Part shown: positions 35,055 through 43,570 of the stretch, piece after piece | Layout of the letters: each line of letters begins with the position of its first letter | How positions within the stretch are numbered: the first letter of the stretch is position 1 | Source of the DNA: Sphaerisporangium dianthi | Lineage (GTDB): Bacteria > Actinomycetota > Actinomycetes > Streptosporangiales > Streptosporangiaceae | Length of the DNA stretch: 64,000 bases | Reading direction: 5' to 3' | Assembly: GCF_042654065.1 (NCBI RefSeq) | Contig: NZ_JBHSFP010000012.1 | Location: forward strand, 124,001-188,000 | Made by a program: the position numbers and the translations under genes | The notes under the pieces: generated by a model | The model's input: only the letters and a program-made list of their open reading frames with translations | Told to the model about the DNA's origin: nothing | Databases searched by the model: none

Positions 35055-35732
35055 ATGAGCACCCCCAAGGCACGCGCCGGCCGCCCGCCGGCGGAGCTGT
35101 GCCCGGCCACTCACGAGCAGATCCTCACCGGCGCCCTGCGCATGTTCGCCTGCAACGGATACGAGGGAGCGTCGGTGGCCGCGCTCAACCGCGAGCTGGG
35201 CGTCAGCCACAACCTCGTCCACCAGCGCTTCGGCTCCAAGGAAAAGCTGTGGTACGCCACGGTCGACTGGGCCTTCGGCGAGGTCGCCGCCCAGCTGCTG
35301 CCCGAGCTGGACGACACCGCCGGCGGCCCGCTTGAGCAGACGCGCCGGATCATCCGGCGTTTCGTCCTCGTGCACGCCGCGCGTCCGGAGATCCTGCGCC
35401 TGGTCACCGTCGAAGGCATCGCCGACAGCCCGCGGCTGGACTACCTGTACGACCATCACGTGGCGCCGCTGCTCGCCGCCCTGACCCGGCCCTTGGGCCG
35501 GCTGGCCGATGAGGGGGTCATCGCTCCGGTCTCGGCGCGAACACTGCACTTCCTCATCGCGCACGGCGGGGCCGCGCCCTTCAGCCTGCCCGCGCTGGCC
35601 CGCCGCATCGGCCCCGGCGACCCGATGGCGGCCGAGGCGGTCGCCGAGCACGCCGACATTGTCGCCGACCTCATCCTCGCAGGTCTCCAGTCCCTCGCCC
35701 GCCGAGATCACATCGCGACGGCCGGCGGCTGA
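35055..35732 (+). CDS. TetR-family regulator
   Basis: 225 residues from the ATG at 35055 (GTG at 35049 is an alternative). The helix-turn-helix is ATHEQILTGALRMFACNGYEGASVAALNRELGVSHNLVHQRFGSKEKLWYATVDWAFG (residues 20-75). The C-terminal helical domain includes RFVLVHAARPEILRLVTVEG. It is preceded by the tandem operators and probably represses itself and possibly the divergent kinase gene. Confidence 0.92.
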   Translation: MSTPKARAGRPPAELCPATHEQILTGALRMFACNGYEGASVAALNRELGVSHNLVHQRFGSKEKLWYATVDWAFGEVAAQLLPELDDTAGGPLEQTRRIIRRFVLVHAARPEILRLVTVEGIADSPRLDYLYDHHVAPLLAALTRPLGRLADEGVIAPVSARTLHFLIAHGGAAPFSLPALARRIGPGDPMAAEAVAEHADIVADLILAGLQSLARRDHIATAGG

Positions 35733-35778
35733 CGGCCGATGACAGGTGCGGGCGGTCGGTCGCCGGGGCGGAGGCCGA

Positions 35779-36855
35779 TCACCGCTCGGGGCGGGGGTGG
35801 CCCTGGCAGCGGGGGTCGTCGAACGGCTCCGCGCTCTCGGGGGCCAGCCACGAGACCATGTTCTGCTCGACGTGCCAGCCGCGCAGATCCACCCAGCTGC
35901 GCGGGACCTCCCCGGGGTCGGGGCAGAGGATCTTCGAGACCAGGGAGTCGTTGCGGATGAACCGTATCCCGCCCTGGAGGTCGAGCATCGTGGACATGCG
36001 GTCGTCCACGGCTATCTCGTACCCCACGACCACGGCCACCTCCTCGGCGTCGGGTGACGCCGTCCCGACCGGCTCCCCTCCCTTGGGTTCCACCGCGACT
36101 CCCTTGGGTTCCACCGCGACCTCCACAGCGACCAGCGGGAGGATCGGCAGCCTCAGGAACACCGCCCCCACCATGATCGGCAACAGGACCGCCACCGCCA
36201 TCGCGATCCCGTGGGTGAGGAACCAGGCGGGGGCACGGGGGATCGGCCCGGTCAGCAGCATGGCCAGTGCGGGCGGCAGGCCGAGCAGCACCAGCGTGAC
36301 CGGCTCGCCCTCGTAGACCGCGTCCACGAGGGCCGGCGCGAGCGCGATGTAGACGAGGACGGCGACCACCGCGGGGACCACCACGCACGCGAGACGCACC
36401 GCCGTGACGCGGCCGGGGAACCGCTCCCGGACCGACAGCCCGGCGACCGCGAGCACCATCATCAGCAGGGCCGGGAGGAACCGGAGCTGCCAGCCGAGCA
36501 GGGCCGCGAAGGCGGCCAGGACCACCACCCAGTCGGGCACCCGGTCGGCCACCCGCACCAGCCACGACGGGGTGCCGCTGCTGACCAGATAGAGAGTGCC
36601 GAGGGCCCGGACGGTCAGCACGACCGCGGGAATGATCCAGACCGCGATGATGAGGACGGAGCTGAGCATGCCGAGCGGGCTGACGTACTGCACGAGCAGC
36701 AGCAGCGTCTGGGTGTCCTGCCTGCCCGCGTACCACAGCCGCAGCACCAGGAGCACCAGCGGGAACGCCGGCAGCATCGCGAACAGCCACTGCTGGTTCT
36801 GCGGCGCCGCCCTGCCGCGGCGCGGACGTGCGGTGTCGGGTCGGCCGGCCGTCAT
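35779..36855 (-). CDS. Polytopic membrane protein, unknown function
   Basis: 358 residues with about eight hydrophobic segments (FAMLPAFPLVLLVLRLWYAG; MLSSVLIIAVWIIPAVVLTV; VVLAAFAALLGWQLRFLPALLMMVLAVAGL; others). The C-terminal 110 residues are soluble (MSTMLDLQGGIRFIRNDSLVSKILCPDPGEVPRSWVDLRGWHVEQN). The start ATG at 36855 overlaps the stop of the upstream solute-binding-like gene as ATGA, so the pair is co-translated and probably works together. A tandem 21-bp repeat inside the gene duplicates the peptide VAVEPKG. I do not recognise a family. Confidence 0.8.
   Translation of the reverse strand: MTAGRPDTARPRRGRAAPQNQQWLFAMLPAFPLVLLVLRLWYAGRQDTQTLLLLVQYVSPLGMLSSVLIIAVWIIPAVVLTVRALGTLYLVSSGTPSWLVRVADRVPDWVVVLAAFAALLGWQLRFLPALLMMVLAVAGLSVRERFPGRVTAVRLACVVVPAVVAVLVYIALAPALVDAVYEGEPVTLVLLGLPPALAMLLTGPIPRAPAWFLTHGIAMAVAVLLPIMVGAVFLRLPILPLVAVEVAVEPKGVAVEPKGGEPVGTASPDAEEVAVVVGYEIAVDDRMSTMLDLQGGIRFIRNDSLVSKILCPDPGEVPRSWVDLRGWHVEQNMVSWLAPESAEPFDDPRCQGHPRPER
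36079..36120. repeat. In-frame tandem 21-bp duplication
   Basis: Two exact copies (36079-36099, 36100-36120) beginning TCCCTTGGGTTCCACC. They duplicate seven residues (VAVEPKG) between the last membrane segment and the soluble tail of the membrane protein. Confidence 0.85.
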
Positions 36856-37979
36856 CGGCGGGGGACGGTCCGTTCCCACGGCCACCTGCGCACCTGCGGT
36901 TCGGCCACCCGCGGCTGCTCGCCGACGGCGACCTGCTGCGGCCGGTTGGTCTTCTGCGCCGCGCCCAGGTACCTGTCGAAGGCGTCCTCCCAGCGCCGGT
37001 CCTTCGGGTCGGCGTACGACCGGTACAGGGCGAGGTCGACCAAGGTGCGCAGAGCCTTGTTCGTGCCGGTGTTGACGCCCCACTTCTCGCTGGTCGTCAG
37101 GCCGATGTCGTGGTGGCGCAACACGGACGGCTCGGCGGACACGAAACCGGCGAGGATCGCGGCGTCGGTGGTGACCGCGTCGAAGTCACCCTTCTTCAGG
37201 CCCGCTATGCACTCGCTGATCCGGTTCTTGCCGGTGACCACGGCCCCCGCCTCGGCGGCCTGGGTCTCGGAGGTGGACGTGCCGAGGGTGCACACCTTCT
37301 CACCGCGCAGGTCGCCCAGCGCGGTGACCCTGCCGTGCTTCCGGCCGGTCACCACCGACTGCTCGTTCTCCAGGTAGGGGGCGGAGAAACTGACTCCGGG
37401 ATTGCCCAGGCGGGCCGGGGTGATGCTGAACGTGGCCACCACCAGGTCGACGGTGACGAACCGCCCGTCCGCCTCGCGGGCCTGCATGCGCTCTCTGTCC
37501 TCGGTCTCGATCGCGAGGAAGCGCACCTGCCCGGGAGTGAACCCCAGTTCCGCGGCGATGAGGTAGGCGACCTCGATGTCGAAACCCGCGAAGCGGCCGG
37601 TCGCGGAGTTGCGCAGGCTGATGCCGGGAGTGTCGTCCTTGACTCCGATGAGCAGTTCGCGTCTGCCCAGCAGGCCGGCCTCCGCGCGCAGGTCCGCCTC
37701 GGTGGGCGGGCCGGTGACCCACACCGCCCACGCGGCGACGACGACCGCCAGCACCACGGCGGTGACCCAGCCCAGCAGCCTGAGCCCTCGAACGCGGTCG
37801 GCCGCGGTGACGGCGGGGACCGCCGCGAGCGGCTCCGGCTCCGGTACGGGAACCGGCTCGGGCTCGGGCTCGCGCGAAACCCTTCCCGCGCCCCGGGTCT
37901 TCCCCGGCGCCTTGCCCGCGCCCAACACGGCGGACGTCCAGCGACGGCGCCTCCGCTCCGCCTCCGGCCGGTCGCTCAC
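36852..37979 (-). CDS. Membrane-anchored amino-acid-type solute-binding protein (SBP_bac_3)
   Basis: 375 residues. A cytoplasmic basic segment and a low-complexity run of Glu-Pro (EPEPEPVPVPEPEP) precede one TM helix (GWVTAVVLAVVVAAWAVWV). The extracellular domain is type 3 solute-binding: LLIGVKDDTPGISLRN, GFDIEVAYLIAAELGF, VATFSITPARLGNPGVSFSAPYL and ISECIAGLKKGDFDAVTTDAAILAG. The GTG start at 37979 follows GAGGGGCAGGC. No ABC permease or ATPase is adjacent; the coupled partner is a polytopic membrane protein. A sensory rather than transport role is plausible. The substrate is probably a polar amino acid. Confidence 0.87.
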   Translation of the reverse strand: MSDRPEAERRRRRWTSAVLGAGKAPGKTRGAGRVSREPEPEPVPVPEPEPLAAVPAVTAADRVRGLRLLGWVTAVVLAVVVAAWAVWVTGPPTEADLRAEAGLLGRRELLIGVKDDTPGISLRNSATGRFAGFDIEVAYLIAAELGFTPGQVRFLAIETEDRERMQAREADGRFVTVDLVVATFSITPARLGNPGVSFSAPYLENEQSVVTGRKHGRVTALGDLRGEKVCTLGTSTSETQAAEAGAVVTGKNRISECIAGLKKGDFDAVTTDAAILAGFVSAEPSVLRHHDIGLTTSEKWGVNTGTNKALRTLVDLALYRSYADPKDRRWEDAFDRYLGAAQKTNRPQQVAVGEQPRVAEPQVRRWPWERTVPRR

Positions 37980-38322
37980 GCCTGCCCCTCGCCCGGCGCC
38001 CGGCCGGCCGGTCGGCGCGGAGGTGGGAGAAGAAGACGCCACGTCACCGTCGTGCGCCTGCCGACCCGTCCGCTCATCCCTGCGCCACCCGCGCCTTCGT
38101 CTCCCCATCGGCGGAAGATCTGCGAAAGAAGGCTAGTCGCGCCGACACGCCCGGCAACACCCCTAGCGCCACATATCCCCACAAGTCAGAAAGCAAGACG
38201 CACGTCCCACCGCGGGGCGCCAGTCCGCGTTCGCCACCGTATGCCGTCTGCCAGCTGCCGTCTGGGCGACAATGATCGCGGGAACCGGCGGTGCGGTGGA
38301 TTCGGGAAAGGCGGGGCGATCG

Positions 38323-38991
38323 ATGAGCGCGGAGAACTGGGTCGAGCGGGCGCGGTCGATGTACGACCGGGCCATCTTCGGTGGCGACACGAGCGTGCTG
38401 GAGGACGCCGACCGTGAGCTGGACGCGGTCGAGGCCGATCTCGCGCTGGCCCGCGGCCGGGTGATCCACGCCCGCCTCATGGACCGCCACGGCGCGGCGA
38501 CGCAGGACGCGAAGGATCTGGCCGGCACGGAGGAACTGGCACTGTTCGAGCGGGCCGCCGACCTGTACCGAAAGCTGGGGGACGTGCGCGGCGAGGCCGA
38601 GTCGCTGTTCTGGATCGGTGTGTGCCACCAGGTCGTCCGGGAGGACGGCGACGCCGCGCTGCCCGCGCTCGAACGGTCCCACACGCTCGCGGCCGAGGCC
38701 GGTGACAAGCTGACGTCGTCCTACGCGCTTCGGCACCTCGGCTATGCCGAGCACATGGCCGGCCGCCTGGACACCGCGCGCGAGCGGCTGGAGGAGTCCA
38801 CCCGGCTGCGCAGGGAGCTCGGCTTCCTGCCGGGCGTGGCCGCCAACCTGGTCGGGCTGGCCTACGTCGCCGCAGGTCAGGACCGGCGGCAGGACGCGCT
38901 CGCGCTGATCGAGGAGGCCGGCACGATCGCCGAGGCCAGCGGCGCGCGAGGCATCATGCGCCAGGTCGAGGAGGCCCGCACCAACGTGTGA
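38323..38991 (+). CDS. Tetratricopeptide repeat protein
   Basis: 222 residues from the ATG at 38323 (GGCGGGGCG before it). Helical repeats are clear: ALFERAADLYRKLGDVRGEAESLFWIG, LPALERSHTLAAEAGDKLTSSYALRHLG, DTARERLEESTRLRRELGFLPGVAANLVGLA and DALALIEEAGTIAEASGARG. It likely acts as a small cytoplasmic scaffold. No partner is suggested by the neighbours. Confidence 0.88.
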   Translation: MSAENWVERARSMYDRAIFGGDTSVLEDADRELDAVEADLALARGRVIHARLMDRHGAATQDAKDLAGTEELALFERAADLYRKLGDVRGEAESLFWIGVCHQVVREDGDAALPALERSHTLAAEAGDKLTSSYALRHLGYAEHMAGRLDTARERLEESTRLRRELGFLPGVAANLVGLAYVAAGQDRRQDALALIEEAGTIAEASGARGIMRQVEEARTNV

Positions 38992-39137
38992 CCCGCCTCG
39001 CGCCACCTCAGGGCCACACCCGGCCGCGACTGCGCATGCGCAACATCGAGACCGCACCCATCACCAGCCGGGCGCGCGACCTCGCGGAGGACGCATTCCT
39101 GTGTCGAGGGTCTGGTCTCGGGCGGAGGCCCCGTGTC

Positions 39138-39637
39138 TCACCGATTTTCGCGCGACAGCGAGATGGACCACACATCGCCGAAGCCTGGGCGGTCTCCTGT
39201 ACGTTCGGAGTCTTTGTCCATGACAGTGATGATCTCGGCTCCCGTCTGGACGATGTGGAGGACCCGAAGGCCCGCATGCGGATCCTCCACATCGATGTGA
39301 GTGGTGTAGCCGATGCGGGCAAGTGCGGGGGCAGGCTTTCGTAGGGCATATAAGCGGCGAATGTGCCGTATTTCTCGCGCAGAGCGACGGGCACCGTGTC
39401 GTCCTCCCGGGAAGCGAGCCGGTGGACCTGAATACTGATCAGCCGGCACGTCCACCCGTGATCCTGCTCGAATCCGAACTCCACCAGACCGTAGTCCCAC
39501 CGCAGGGTGCCCCGGCCAGGGTCGTCCAGGAAATCCGGGCCGAGGACGCGTTCCACGTCCTCGGCCCGCGAACCGATTCCCAGGCCCAGCACGGTGCCAG
39601 TCGTCACCGCCGTCGCATAGAAGGCCTGCTCGTTCAC
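39138..39637 (-). pseudogene. Frameshifted hypothetical gene
   Basis: The gene starts at the GTG at 39637 (GGGAGA 6 nt upstream): NEQAFYATAVTTGTVLGLG and LRWDYGLVEFGFEQDHGWTC. The frame runs to about YESLP, then continues naturally in another frame as ARIGYTTHIDVEDPHAGLRV and VLHIVQTGAEIITVMDKDSERTG, ending at 39138. The switch lies near 39330-39345, which contains five consecutive G (C on the coding strand). It is either a true frameshift or a homopolymer sequencing error. The joined product would be about 166 residues of a family I cannot name. Confidence 0.7.
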
Positions 39638-39738
39638 TCGATCTCTCCCGGTGGGCGGCATCGCCTTCGGCCGGAGCCTGAGAGCCGGGCACGACCCCGG
39701 CTTCCCGCATGCGCTCGGTGGGCGTGGGTGAAGGCTGG

Positions 39739-40266
39739 TCAGGTCGTGCACATGGCGGTGACGGTGGCGTTGTAGATGTACCAGGAGCCGTCCGGGGCGG
39801 TCCAGACCGTGGAGTACGTCGTGGTCCAGCCGGTGCAGTCGACTCCGGCCGCGAGCACGGCGGCACGGGCCGCGGCGGCGGCGTTGTTCCGCGCCGTCAG
39901 CGAGTTGCCACCCGAGCCCTGCGCGGTGGCCGAGCGCGGGACGGTGTACGCGGGCGCCGGCGGGGCCGGCGCGCACAAGCCGGTCGCGGTGGCGCTGTAG
40001 ACGTACGCGGCCCCGCCCGGGGCCGTGTAGATCAACGTGGAGGTCGCCGTCATGTTCGTACAGACCTCGCCGAGCCGGGCGGCCTGCGAGGCGAGCGTGG
40101 CGCGGGCGTTCGCCTCGGCGTTCTGCGCCCCCGCCCACGGTGTCGGCCCCGACCCGGTCGCGTCCGCCGACCGCCAGGTGCCGGCGTGGGCGGTGCCCGT
40201 CCGGGCCACCACGAGAGCGCACACGCTCGCCAACCGGTGCACGACCCCTCCGCGCTGACGCCTCAT
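39739..40266 (-). CDS. Secreted protein with duplicated Cys-ended domain
   Basis: 175 residues from the ATG at 40266 (GGAGAGAGCGG before it). A signal peptide (RLASVCALVVARTGTAHA) precedes two copies of one unit: NMTATSTLIYTAPGGAAYVYSATATGLC and GWTTTYSTVWTAPDGSWYIYNATVTAMC, each preceded by an Ala-rich helix (AQNAEANARATLASQAARLGEVC; ARNNAAAAARAAVLAAGVDC). Each unit has a Cys pair likely to form a disulphide. No family is recognised; an extracellular binding or inhibitor role is possible. Confidence 0.75.
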   Translation of the reverse strand: MRRQRGGVVHRLASVCALVVARTGTAHAGTWRSADATGSGPTPWAGAQNAEANARATLASQAARLGEVCTNMTATSTLIYTAPGGAAYVYSATATGLCAPAPPAPAYTVPRSATAQGSGGNSLTARNNAAAAARAAVLAAGVDCTGWTTTYSTVWTAPDGSWYIYNATVTAMCTT

Positions 40267-40735
40267 CCGCTCTCTCCGATCCGCCGTTCCGGGTGGGCTC
40301 ACGCCGGGCTCCGCGGGCTCAGGCCCGGCTCGCCGCTATGAGCGAGGTGCGCCCGCCCGCGGACAGGGGCTTGCCGGCCGTGGCGGACCGGCTCACTGTA
40401 GGCGCGCCCGCGCGGCCGGACCATCGGAGGCGGCCCGGCCCGGGCGAACCCTCCGGTCGGCGCCATCGAGTGATGAAAGCTTCACAGAACGGCGCGGGCC
40501 GCGGGACGCGGCGCGGTGATCGGGAGATCGGCGCACCGGCGGCCGGGACCCAGGTCGCCCGGTGCGGCCGGTCGCACGATCTGAGTGCGTCCGGGCGGCA
40601 GGTGGAGGTGGGCGTTGTGTGGCCATGTCGACCGGCGACCAGATATGGCGGCGAGGCTCGGCAGAGGCTGGACGGGACTTGTGTGTTCGCGCACCTTCCT
40701 CCGGCCGTCGGCGGCTCGTGTGCCGCAATGATGGA
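40267..40735. other. Gene-free interval
   Basis: About 470 bp of high GC. I see no supported gene on either strand. The right part probably belonged to the promoter region of the degraded AraC gene. Confidence 0.4.
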
Positions 40736-40912
40736 ATGTTTCTGGACGAGCTTCGTGACCTGCTGGAACGGCATGCGCGTCCCGGCTAGGCGGCGAGGTT
40801 GCTGTCGGCGAACCGTCCGAACGACGTCACCGGCGTCGGCCGGCGCGTCGGGTACGACAACCTGTCCCGGTTCAGCCGGGAGTACCGGCGCCAGTTCGGT
40901 GCTCCGCCCATC
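40736..40912 (+). pseudogene. AraC-family regulator with large internal deletion
   Basis: It begins MFLDELRDLLERHARPG, the usual first helix of actinobacterial AraC regulators with an AraC_N-type domain, then hits a stop. Directly after, the end of the AraC helix-turn-helix domain appears: NDVTGVGRRVGYDNLSRFSREYRRQFGAPP. About 250 residues between these are gone. This is a deletion remnant and not functional. Confidence 0.75.
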
Positions 40913-41080
40913 TGTCGATGCGGTACGCCTGCGAGGTGGAGCCGGTCCCGCTGCGGCGGCGCTGCCGTGACTCCCACCTGAGCGAAGAGGATTGTGCAAC
41001 CACGCGAAAGGATCGTGAAGGCCCGGCGCTCGCCGCGTTGCTTGCATGGATGTACCGGAACCACGATTCCAAGGGGGATC

Positions 41081-41158
41081 ATGAAGCACCGCACGCCGGG
41101 CCGGACCGGAGTCCTTGTCGCGGTCGCGGTCGCGGTCGCGGTGAGGCGGGTGAGGTGA
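41081..41158 (+). pseudogene. Truncated signal-peptide ORF
   Basis: AAGGGGG precedes an ATG opening a 25-codon frame, MKHRTPGRTGVLVAVAVAVAV..., which looks like the start of a signal peptide made from a repeated GTCGCG hexamer, then stops. It abuts the terminator of the xylanase gene. Most likely the 5' end of a deleted secreted-protein gene. Confidence 0.4.
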
Positions 41159-41191
41159 GCCGTCCGTCCGGTGCGGACGGACGGCTCACCT
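41153..41191 (-). terminator. Strong hairpin terminator of the xylanase gene
   Basis: A perfect 18-bp stem (41153-41170 with 41174-41191) with a 3-nt loop, starting 10 bp beyond the stop codon at 41201. There is no U-tract. The symmetry means it could also stop transcription from the left. Confidence 0.85.
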
Positions 41192-41200
41192 GGTGACGGG

Positions 41201-43570
41201 TCAGGGGGCGGTGCAGGTGGCGGTGGGGGTGGCCGCGGTGCCGTTGGCGGTGAAGCCGAAGGTCGTGGACCCGCCGGCCGCGATGGAGCCGTTGTAGGCG
41301 GCGTTGCGGACGGTCACGCTGGAGCCGGAGACGGTCTGCGTGCCGTTCCACAGGCTGCTGATGGTCTGCCCGCCGGGCCAGGTCCACCGCACGGTCCACC
41401 CGGTGATCGGGGTGATGCCCGCGCGGACCGTCACCGTCGACTGGAAGCCGCCCGGCCAGCTGTTGACCGTGGTGATCGCCGCCGAACATGCCTCCGTACC
41501 GGCGGTCGGGGTGGGCGTAGGTGTCGGGGTCGGCGTGGGAGTCGGGGTCGGCGTGGGAGTGGGAGTGGGAGTCGGCGTGGGGGATGGGCCGGGGCCGGCG
41601 GCGTTCAGGGCGGCGAGGACCGCGTCGTAGGCGGGCTTCTTGTTGCTGCCGCTGAACAGCAGCGGGGTGTCGCCCGAGCGCCAGGAGTCCTGGTCGCGCA
41701 CGCCCCACACGGTGATGCCGTTGCACTGCGGCACGGCGAGGCAGTCGTTGACGATGTTGGCGTAGGTGGTGGCCGAGGCGCCCTGGACGTCGAGTTCGGT
41801 GATCTGCACGTCGACGCCGAGCGCGGCGAAGCTGGAGATCGTGGTGCGGTAGTTGGCGTTGTAGGGGCTGCCGCTGTTGAAGTGGGACTGCAGGCCGACG
41901 CAGTCGATGGGCACGCCGCGCTGCTTGAAGTCGCGGACCATGTTGTAGACGCCCTGGGTCTTGGCCCAGGTCCAGTTGTCGATGTTGTAGTCGTTGTAGC
42001 AGAGCTTGGCGGCGGGGTCGGCGGCCCGCGCGGTGCGGAAGGCGACTTCGATCCAGTCGTTGCCGGTGCGCTGCAGGTTGGAGTCGCGCCGGCCGCCGTT
42101 GTTGTCGTCGAAGGCCTCGTTGACGACGTCCCAGGCGTAGATCTTGCCCTTGTAGTGGTTCATCACGCCGTTGATGTGGTTGATCATCGCCTGGCGCAGG
42201 TTGCTGCCTTCCATCGACTGCATCCAGCCGGGCTGCTGGCCGTGCCAGGCCAGGGTGTGGCCGCGCACCCGCTTGCCGTTCTGCACGGCCCAGTTGTAGA
42301 CCTGGTCACCACTGCTGAAGTTGAACTGGTTCTGGTTGGGCTCGGTGGCGTCGATCTTCATCTCGTTCTCGGCCGTCACCATGGTGAACTCACGGTTCGC
42401 GATCGTGGTGTACGCCGAGTCGCCCAGCTTGCTCGCGCTGATCGCGGTGCCGAAATACCGGCCGCTGCGGGCCGCAGCGGCGCCGAGCGTGGTGCCGGGC
42501 TCGGTCGACGGCGTCGGCGAGGGAGTCGGAGTCGGAGTGGGCGTCGGAGTGGGCGTCGGAGTGGGCGTCGGAGTCGGTGTGGGGGTCGGTGTGGGGGTCG
42601 GCGTCGGTGTGGGGGTCGGCGTGGGGGTGGGGGTCGGCGTCGGGGTGTCGAGGCCGAGGAAGGCGATGGCGTACTGGACCATGCCGCTCTGCGGCAGCGA
42701 GTGGCCGACGCCCTGGACGCTGATGCCCTCGACCGGCGCCTGAGTGACGTTGGAGCCGTAGCGGGTCCGGGTCCAGTTCGACTGCGGGGAGCTAGTGGCG
42801 ACGGGGGTCTGGCTGACGCCCTTGAGGTTGGTCCACTGCTTGATCTCCTCGGCGAAGTTCGGGTACCGCAGCGTGTCGTCCGTGGTGCCGTGCCACAGCT
42901 GCATACGCGGGTAGGAGCCGCTGTAGCCGGAGTTCATCGCGCGGGCCTGGTCGCCCCACTGCTGCGCCGTCTTGGTGATCTGGCCGTTGGCGCACTGGCT
43001 GTTCCAGGTGGAGCCGTCGGTGGTGCCGAAGCAGCCGGCGGGCACGCCCATGAAGGCCGAGCCGGCGGCGAACACGTCGGGGTACTCGGCGGCCATGACG
43101 TTGGTCATCATCGCGCCGGAGGAGAAGCCGGTGACGAAGACGCGTCCGGAGTCGACGTTGTACCGCTGCTTGGCGTAGTCGACCATCGAGATGATGCCGA
43201 CGGGGTCGCTGCCGCCGCCGCGCCTGAGCGCCTGCGGTGAGTACACGTCGAAGCACTGCCCGCTGCGTGTGGCCTCGGGGAACACGATGATGTACCCGTA
43301 CCGGTCGGCGGCGGTGACGTAGTCGCGGGCGTAGCCGTTGAAGACGGCCGACGCCGTGCCGGTGCAGTAGTGCATGGCGACCAGCAGCGCCGGCCGGGCC
43401 GCGACGTTGTCCGGCACGTAGATGTACATGTTCAAGTTGGTGGGGTTGTTGCCGAAGCTCGTCACCCGCGTGAGCGAAGCGGCTGAGGCCGGCCCGGTGA
43501 GCACCAGCGCGGTCGCCGCGATGATCGGGACGATCGCCGCGGCCAGCAGGGCCTTGAGGAGTCGTTTCAC
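41201..43570 (-). CDS. Secreted CE1 esterase - GH10 xylanase - CBM2 fusion
   Basis: A 789-residue modular enzyme for xylan. The order is signal peptide (LLAAAIVPIIAATALVLTGPASA), PHB-depolymerase/feruloyl-acetylxylan esterase of the CE1 type (nucleophile in VTGFSSGAMM near 153), a (PT)n linker, GH10 endo-beta-1,4-xylanase (acid/base Glu in WDVVNEAF near 484, nucleophile Glu in ITELDVQG near 592), a second (PT)n linker, and a cellulose/xylan-binding CBM2 (CSAAITTVNSWPGGFQSTVTV) with its Cys pair. Ester removal and backbone cleavage are thus combined in one chain. The GTG start at 43570 has AAGG close by. A strong terminator follows. Palindromes far upstream (43907) resemble xylan-regulator sites. 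Confidence 0.95.
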   Translation of the reverse strand: MKRLLKALLAAAIVPIIAATALVLTGPASAASLTRVTSFGNNPTNLNMYIYVPDNVAARPALLVAMHYCTGTASAVFNGYARDYVTAADRYGYIIVFPEATRSGQCFDVYSPQALRRGGGSDPVGIISMVDYAKQRYNVDSGRVFVTGFSSGAMMTNVMAAEYPDVFAAGSAFMGVPAGCFGTTDGSTWNSQCANGQITKTAQQWGDQARAMNSGYSGSYPRMQLWHGTTDDTLRYPNFAEEIKQWTNLKGVSQTPVATSSPQSNWTRTRYGSNVTQAPVEGISVQGVGHSLPQSGMVQYAIAFLGLDTPTPTPTPTPTPTPTPTPTPTPTPTPTPTPTPTPTPTPTPTPSPTPSTEPGTTLGAAAARSGRYFGTAISASKLGDSAYTTIANREFTMVTAENEMKIDATEPNQNQFNFSSGDQVYNWAVQNGKRVRGHTLAWHGQQPGWMQSMEGSNLRQAMINHINGVMNHYKGKIYAWDVVNEAFDDNNGGRRDSNLQRTGNDWIEVAFRTARAADPAAKLCYNDYNIDNWTWAKTQGVYNMVRDFKQRGVPIDCVGLQSHFNSGSPYNANYRTTISSFAALGVDVQITELDVQGASATTYANIVNDCLAVPQCNGITVWGVRDQDSWRSGDTPLLFSGSNKKPAYDAVLAALNAAGPGPSPTPTPTPTPTPTPTPTPTPTPTPTPTAGTEACSAAITTVNSWPGGFQSTVTVRAGITPITGWTVRWTWPGGQTISSLWNGTQTVSGSSVTVRNAAYNGSIAAGGSTTFGFTANGTAATPTATCTAP
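41514..41579. repeat. Low-complexity (Pro-Thr) linker DNA, GH10-CBM2
   Basis: Hexamer-based repeats such as GTCGGCGTGGGA encode the alternating Pro-Thr linker between GH10 and CBM2. Length variation between strains is expected. Confidence 0.9.
42514..42648. repeat. Low-complexity (Pro-Thr) linker DNA, CE1-GH10
   Basis: A longer run of GTCGGAGTGGGC/GTCGGTGTGGGG-type dodecamers encoding about 45 alternating Pro and Thr residues between the esterase and xylanase domains. Confidence 0.9.

Noticed and set aside
40319..41089. 256-codon minus-strand frame
   Set aside because: No domain, and it covers the AraC remnant on the other strand.
41119..41142. GTCGCG hexamer run as a minisatellite or origin element
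   Set aside because: Only about four units, within a signal-peptide-like frame. No DnaA boxes are near.
42514..42648. CRISPR-like or tandem array
   Set aside because: The dodecamers are in frame and encode a Pro-Thr linker. There are no spacers.
41171..43240. A 689-codon + strand frame opposite the xylanase
   Set aside because: The product is Gly/Arg/Val-rich and shadowed by the well-supported CE1-GH10-CBM2 gene.
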